A DNA stretch of 64,000 bases from Paeniglutamicibacter kerguelensis (GTDB taxonomy: Bacteria; Actinomycetota; Actinomycetes; Actinomycetales; Micrococcaceae), in assembly GCF_017876535.1 (NCBI RefSeq), contig NZ_JAGIOF010000001.1, positions 2,356,001 to 2,420,000 of the forward strand. Direction: 5' to 3'. The notes beneath the pieces are model-generated. The model ran no database searches. It was not told where the DNA came from and worked only from the letters and a program-made list of their open reading frames with translations. Numbering within the stretch: the first letter of the stretch is position 1; the number at the start of each line of letters is the position of its first letter. Positions 61,140-64,000 of this stretch are shown here, in pieces. A program made the translations under genes and the position numbers.

Positions 61140-61900
61140 ATGAAGAACCTCAAAAGCAGGGCCATACTGCTGACAACTACTGCCGGAGTACTTCTGGCGC
61201 TGACCGGATGCTCCAGCGCATCCGACAAGCCGGCAGGCACCACCAACGCAGGGGCCGAAAACACCCCGGAGGCCGCGCAGATCACGGTGCCGGATGCTAC
61301 TGAAGTCTTCCCGAAGACGGTCGCCGCCATGAACAAGGCGACCTCGGTAACGTTGAACGGCAACATTTCGAGCGGCTCCGAGAGCGCGAAGATCATGCTT
61401 TCCGGAAACAAGGAAGGTTCCAACACCAAGGCGACCATCACGACGAAGGATGGCACTCTCGAGCTGCTGTCCATCGAGGGCTCCAATTACATGAAGGCCG
61501 ACAAGGAATTCCTCGCCAAAACGGCGGGCAAGGAAGCTGCCGGCATGCTTGCGACCATGGCCGGCGACAAATGGATTTCCGTGAAGGATGCCAGCCAGTT
61601 CGGCAACTTCAATCTCGGCTCAATGCTCGAAAGCCTTGGAACGGACAAGATGGTGAGCGTGGGGGCCCCAAGGTCACGGCCAAGTCCCTCGAGGACCTCA
61701 ACGGAGTGAAGACGTTCAAGTACGTCGGCGACGAAACGAACTTCTGGATTGCCGCAGAGGGCGAGCCCAACCTGCTAAAGATCGAAGCAACAGGTTCGAC
61801 AACCGACGGGACAGGCACGATGAGCTTCAGCGACTGGAACGCTGTGGCACCCCACAAGGCCCCCGCCGCCACCGAGGTCATCAGCATTCCGGGACTGTAA
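61140..61900 (+). pseudogene. LppX/LprG-like lipoprotein, frameshifted at a G5 run
   Basis: Signal with lipobox LTGC, Cys at about 24, then ~150 residues of an LppX/LprAFG-like domain (VFPKTVAAMNKATSVTLNG, DGTLELLSIEGSNYMKAD). The frame is lost at GTGGGGGCCCC (G5 at 61662-61666). With one more G it continues VGGPKVTAKSLEDLNGVKTF to SIPGL and a full ~253-residue protein. As it stands, translation ends at 61709. The lipoprotein family carries lipids or glycolipids across the envelope in mycobacteria. Could be real or a homopolymer sequencing error. Confidence 0.83.
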
Positions 61901-61917
61901 ACACCCGCAGGTTTGCC

Positions 61918-61958
61918 AATGGGTCGGGAAAACGGATTATCCGTTTTCCCGACCCATT
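61918..61958. terminator. Perfect 20-bp-stem terminator
   Basis: 20-bp perfect arms (61918-61937 with 61939-61958) around a single base, between the lipoprotein and the AdnA-like gene; both strands. Confidence 0.85.
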
Positions 61959-61977
61959 GCGCATTCCGCTGAAGCAA

Positions 61978-64000
61978 CTAGCCGTTGAGCGTGCCGATTG
62001 ACTCGCTGATCAACGCCTCGAGTTCCGCCTCCTCGGCCAGGTCATGCGGCCTGATCGTGATGCCGGAGCCAACGTAGTAGAACGCGGCGCGAACCTGTTC
62101 CACGTCGATGCCCAGCAGACGCGCCCAGCCCAGCCGGTAGACGGCCAGCTGCAACGACTTGCTGCGCAGGTCATCCCCTCGCGGCACCCGTCCGGTCTTC
62201 CAATCGACAAGCAGCCATGAACCGTCGGGCTCTTGGAAGACGGCGTCGATGCGGCCACGCACGCTGACCGGTCCGATCCGGGTCTCGATCGCGGCCTCCA
62301 CGTGGGCCGGCTGACGCTGGGCCCACTCGGATTTCAGGAACGCGTCCTTCATCTCTTCCAGGTCCAACGCCTCGTCGATGTAGGCGTCCGCCGCACCCAT
62401 GAATTCGCCAAGGTCAAGCATTCCGGTGGAGTCGAAGTACTCTTCCAGCCAGGCGTGGAAGGCGGTGCCGCGGCGTGCCGCAGTGCCCGGGCGGCGCGGA
62501 ACCGGCCGGCGCAGATCGTCCAGCACCCCCTGGGCGTCCGTGGCCAGTTCGACAAACACCGAGGCGCGGACGTGCTTGGGCACGCTGGTGGTCCGCACCT
62601 CCGCGGACTCCGCCGCCAACCTGGCCACCAAGAGGTTCGTTTCCTTCAGCCAGGCTTCACCGATGGGCGTCTGCCAGGAGGCATCCACTTCGCCTACTGA
62701 GGCCCCGGCATCGTTCTCGATGGGTTCGGCGGATTCTTCGGGCGGAGCCTCGGACGAGGCCTCGGGCGCGGCAACCGGGAATCCCGCGGCACCGAGCACC
62801 GATCGGGCTGCGGCCTCGAGTGCGGCACGGCGTCCCGGCGGACGCGGACGCACCGTCCCTCCCCCGACCACAACGGGGCCTTCCAGCGGGTCGTAGGGCC
62901 AGCGTGCTTCCAGCGGCTCCTCACGGAACGGGTTGGCCTCCGGGGCTTGGTCGTCCTCGACCCACGTGGTGATGTGCGCCGAGGGGGTCGGGCCATCGGC
63001 CAGCGGCAACATGTCGCCGAGGAAGCCGGAGGGTTCGGTCATCTTGGTGCGCGTGCCGGTCCACACCGTGGCCGAACAGATCAGCAGGCTCTTGGCACGG
63101 GTCAGCGCCACGTACGCCAGACGCCGCTCCTCCATTTCGGCGTGGGCCAGGACCTCGGACTTGAACATCCCCTCGGCCTTGACCGCGTCGAATAGCGATT
63201 CCTGGTCGGTGTCCCATTGCGGCAAATCGTGCTTGTCGCCGCGCAGCGGCCAGGGCAGGGCGGCGTCCCCGCTGGTCCAGCGCGAATCGTTGGCGCTGGG
63301 GAAGACGCCGTCGTTCATCCCCGTCACCGCCACCACGTCCCACTCCAGCCCTTTGGAAGCGTGGATGGTCAGCAGTTGCACCGCCTCCGGGTTGGACTCG
63401 GCCTGGACGATCGCCAGCCCGCCCTCCTTTTCCGCGGCGGCCTCAAGCCAGGTGAGGAACCCGGCCAGGTCGACGCGCAGCGATGAACGCGCGTAGTCCT
63501 GGGCGATGTCGGCGAACGCGTCGAGGTGGCGGCGCGCCTCGTGGATTCCGACGCCTGGCTTGGCGGCGACCTCCAGGTCAAGGCCCATGGTGCGTTCGGT
63601 CTCGCGCAGCAGCGTTTCCAGGTCGTCGTCGATGAAACCGCGCAGGTAGCGCAGTTCGTCACGAAGCTTGGTCAACCGGCCCAGGGCCTCGGGGCTGAGC
63701 GCACGCCCGTCCCCGCTGACCCAGTCGCGGTGCGGCAGGTAATCGAGGGCCTCGACGAGGCTGGCGGCGTCGTTGAGTTCGGCGCGGGCTTCGGCCCTGA
63801 TGATTTCCTCGGTCCCGTCGGGCCGCTCGAGGTTCTCGGTGCCGCCGTCCTTGAGCGCGAACTCGCGGCGCCGGGCCAGGAAACGCGACCAGTCGGCGAA
63901 GGCCATCAGGTCGGCCGGTCCGATGCGCCAGCGGGCCCCGGAGATCAGCCGCAGCAGGTGGTCCGAGCGGTTGGGGTCCACCAGCACGTTCAGCGTTGCC
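61978..64000 (-). CDS. AdnA-like ATP-dependent helicase-nuclease, C-terminal ~670 residues (cut by window edge)
   Basis: The frame is open to the right edge. Helicase motifs IV-VI are present: LLTIHASKGLEWDVVAVTG and AYVALTRAKSLLICS. A C-terminal RecB-family nuclease follows: RRGTAFHAWLEEYF, then GRIDAVFQE and LLVDWKTGRVPRG with the Asp-...-Asp-x-Lys metal triad, and QLAVYRLGWARLLG. It matches the nuclease-bearing AdnA/AdnB proteins that resect double-strand breaks in mycobacteria. Placement next to nudC and uvrD2 favours AdnA, with adnB expected upstream beyond the window. Missing are the Walker motifs. Confidence 0.87.
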   Translation of the reverse strand, partial: ATLNVLVDPNRSDHLLRLISGARWRIGPADLMAFADWSRFLARRREFALKDGGTENLERPDGTEEIIRAEARAELNDAASLVEALDYLPHRDWVSGDGRALSPEALGRLTKLRDELRYLRGFIDDDLETLLRETERTMGLDLEVAAKPGVGIHEARRHLDAFADIAQDYARSSLRVDLAGFLTWLEAAAEKEGGLAIVQAESNPEAVQLLTIHASKGLEWDVVAVTGMNDGVFPSANDSRWTSGDAALPWPLRGDKHDLPQWDTDQESLFDAVKAEGMFKSEVLAHAEMEERRLAYVALTRAKSLLICSATVWTGTRTKMTEPSGFLGDMLPLADGPTPSAHITTWVEDDQAPEANPFREEPLEARWPYDPLEGPVVVGGGTVRPRPPGRRAALEAAARSVLGAAGFPVAAPEASSEAPPEESAEPIENDAGASVGEVDASWQTPIGEAWLKETNLLVARLAAESAEVRTTSVPKHVRASVFVELATDAQGVLDDLRRPVPRRPGTAARRGTAFHAWLEEYFDSTGMLDLGEFMGAADAYIDEALDLEEMKDAFLKSEWAQRQPAHVEAAIETRIGPVSVRGRIDAVFQEPDGSWLLVDWKTGRVPRGDDLRSKSLQLAVYRLGWARLLGIDVEQVRAAFYYVGSGITIRPHDLAEEAELEALISESIGTLNG

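Overview
The window is high-GC DNA with start codons, gene families and gene order typical of an actinobacterium. The best guess is the family Micrococcaceae (Arthrobacter or a close relative), inferred from family content and not from a database search. Actinobacterial hallmarks are mtrA-mtrB-lpqB next to comF/hpf/secA, an Rv3235-family gene, an NAD-dependent glutamate dehydrogenase of the large type, uvrD2-nudC, and an AdnA-like helicase-nuclease. I see no prophage, IS element, CRISPR array or rRNA. It reads as core chromosome.

Layout. 1-2065: N-terminal part of the large NAD-glutamate dehydrogenase (cut by the window edge). 2170-6334: a CpaE-like ATPase and SAF protein pair, a hypothetical protein, a LysM membrane protein and the Rv3235-like protein. 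6331-16423: the minus-strand block secA, YcaQ-type glycosylase, hpf, comF (frameshifted), lpqB, mtrB, mtrA, transcribed from mtrA towards secA. 16601-19378: a multispanning membrane protein, then a MetE-like protein and chorismate mutase. 19556-25104: a peptide-type ABC transporter in the order binding protein, two permeases, double ATPase. 25319-27536: small genes and a 0.6 kb stretch without a recognisable gene. 27647-30015: cysteine desulfurase and mnmA, overlapping by 4 bp, which together make 2-thiouridine in tRNA. 30108-37518: FolP-like protein with a reductase, a frameshifted diacylglycerol kinase, PH-like, DnaJ, TrmL, RskA-like and MerR/TipAS genes. 37665-41970: PIG-L deacetylase, etfAB and HtrA. 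42243-45139: TPM-domain protein and PspA (envelope stress). 45425-47320: DUF222/HNH protein. 47482-47960: two identical initiator tRNAs, each with its own terminator. 48048-64000: UPF0182, PDZ/Lon-like protease, DUF2342, YgjP-like peptidase, ThiF-like, uvrD2, nudC, phosphotransferase, a frameshifted lipoprotein and an AdnA-like helicase-nuclease cut by the right edge.

Most striking observations. Three genes are broken by small frameshifts: comF by an exact 14-bp tandem duplication, a lipid kinase at a C6 run and a lipoprotein at a G5 run. The secA terminator lies inside the coding end of the convergent gene. There are candidate operators in front of gdh (GlnR-like spacing and a 16-bp palindrome), the peptide-binding protein (GTGA-N6-TCAC inside the promoter spacer) and merR (19-bp spacer with dyad, probably leaderless). 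I found no clear undescribed multi-gene system. The least explained groupings are the CpaE-like/SAF pair without pilus genes, and the chain of conserved genes from UPF0182 to AdnA.
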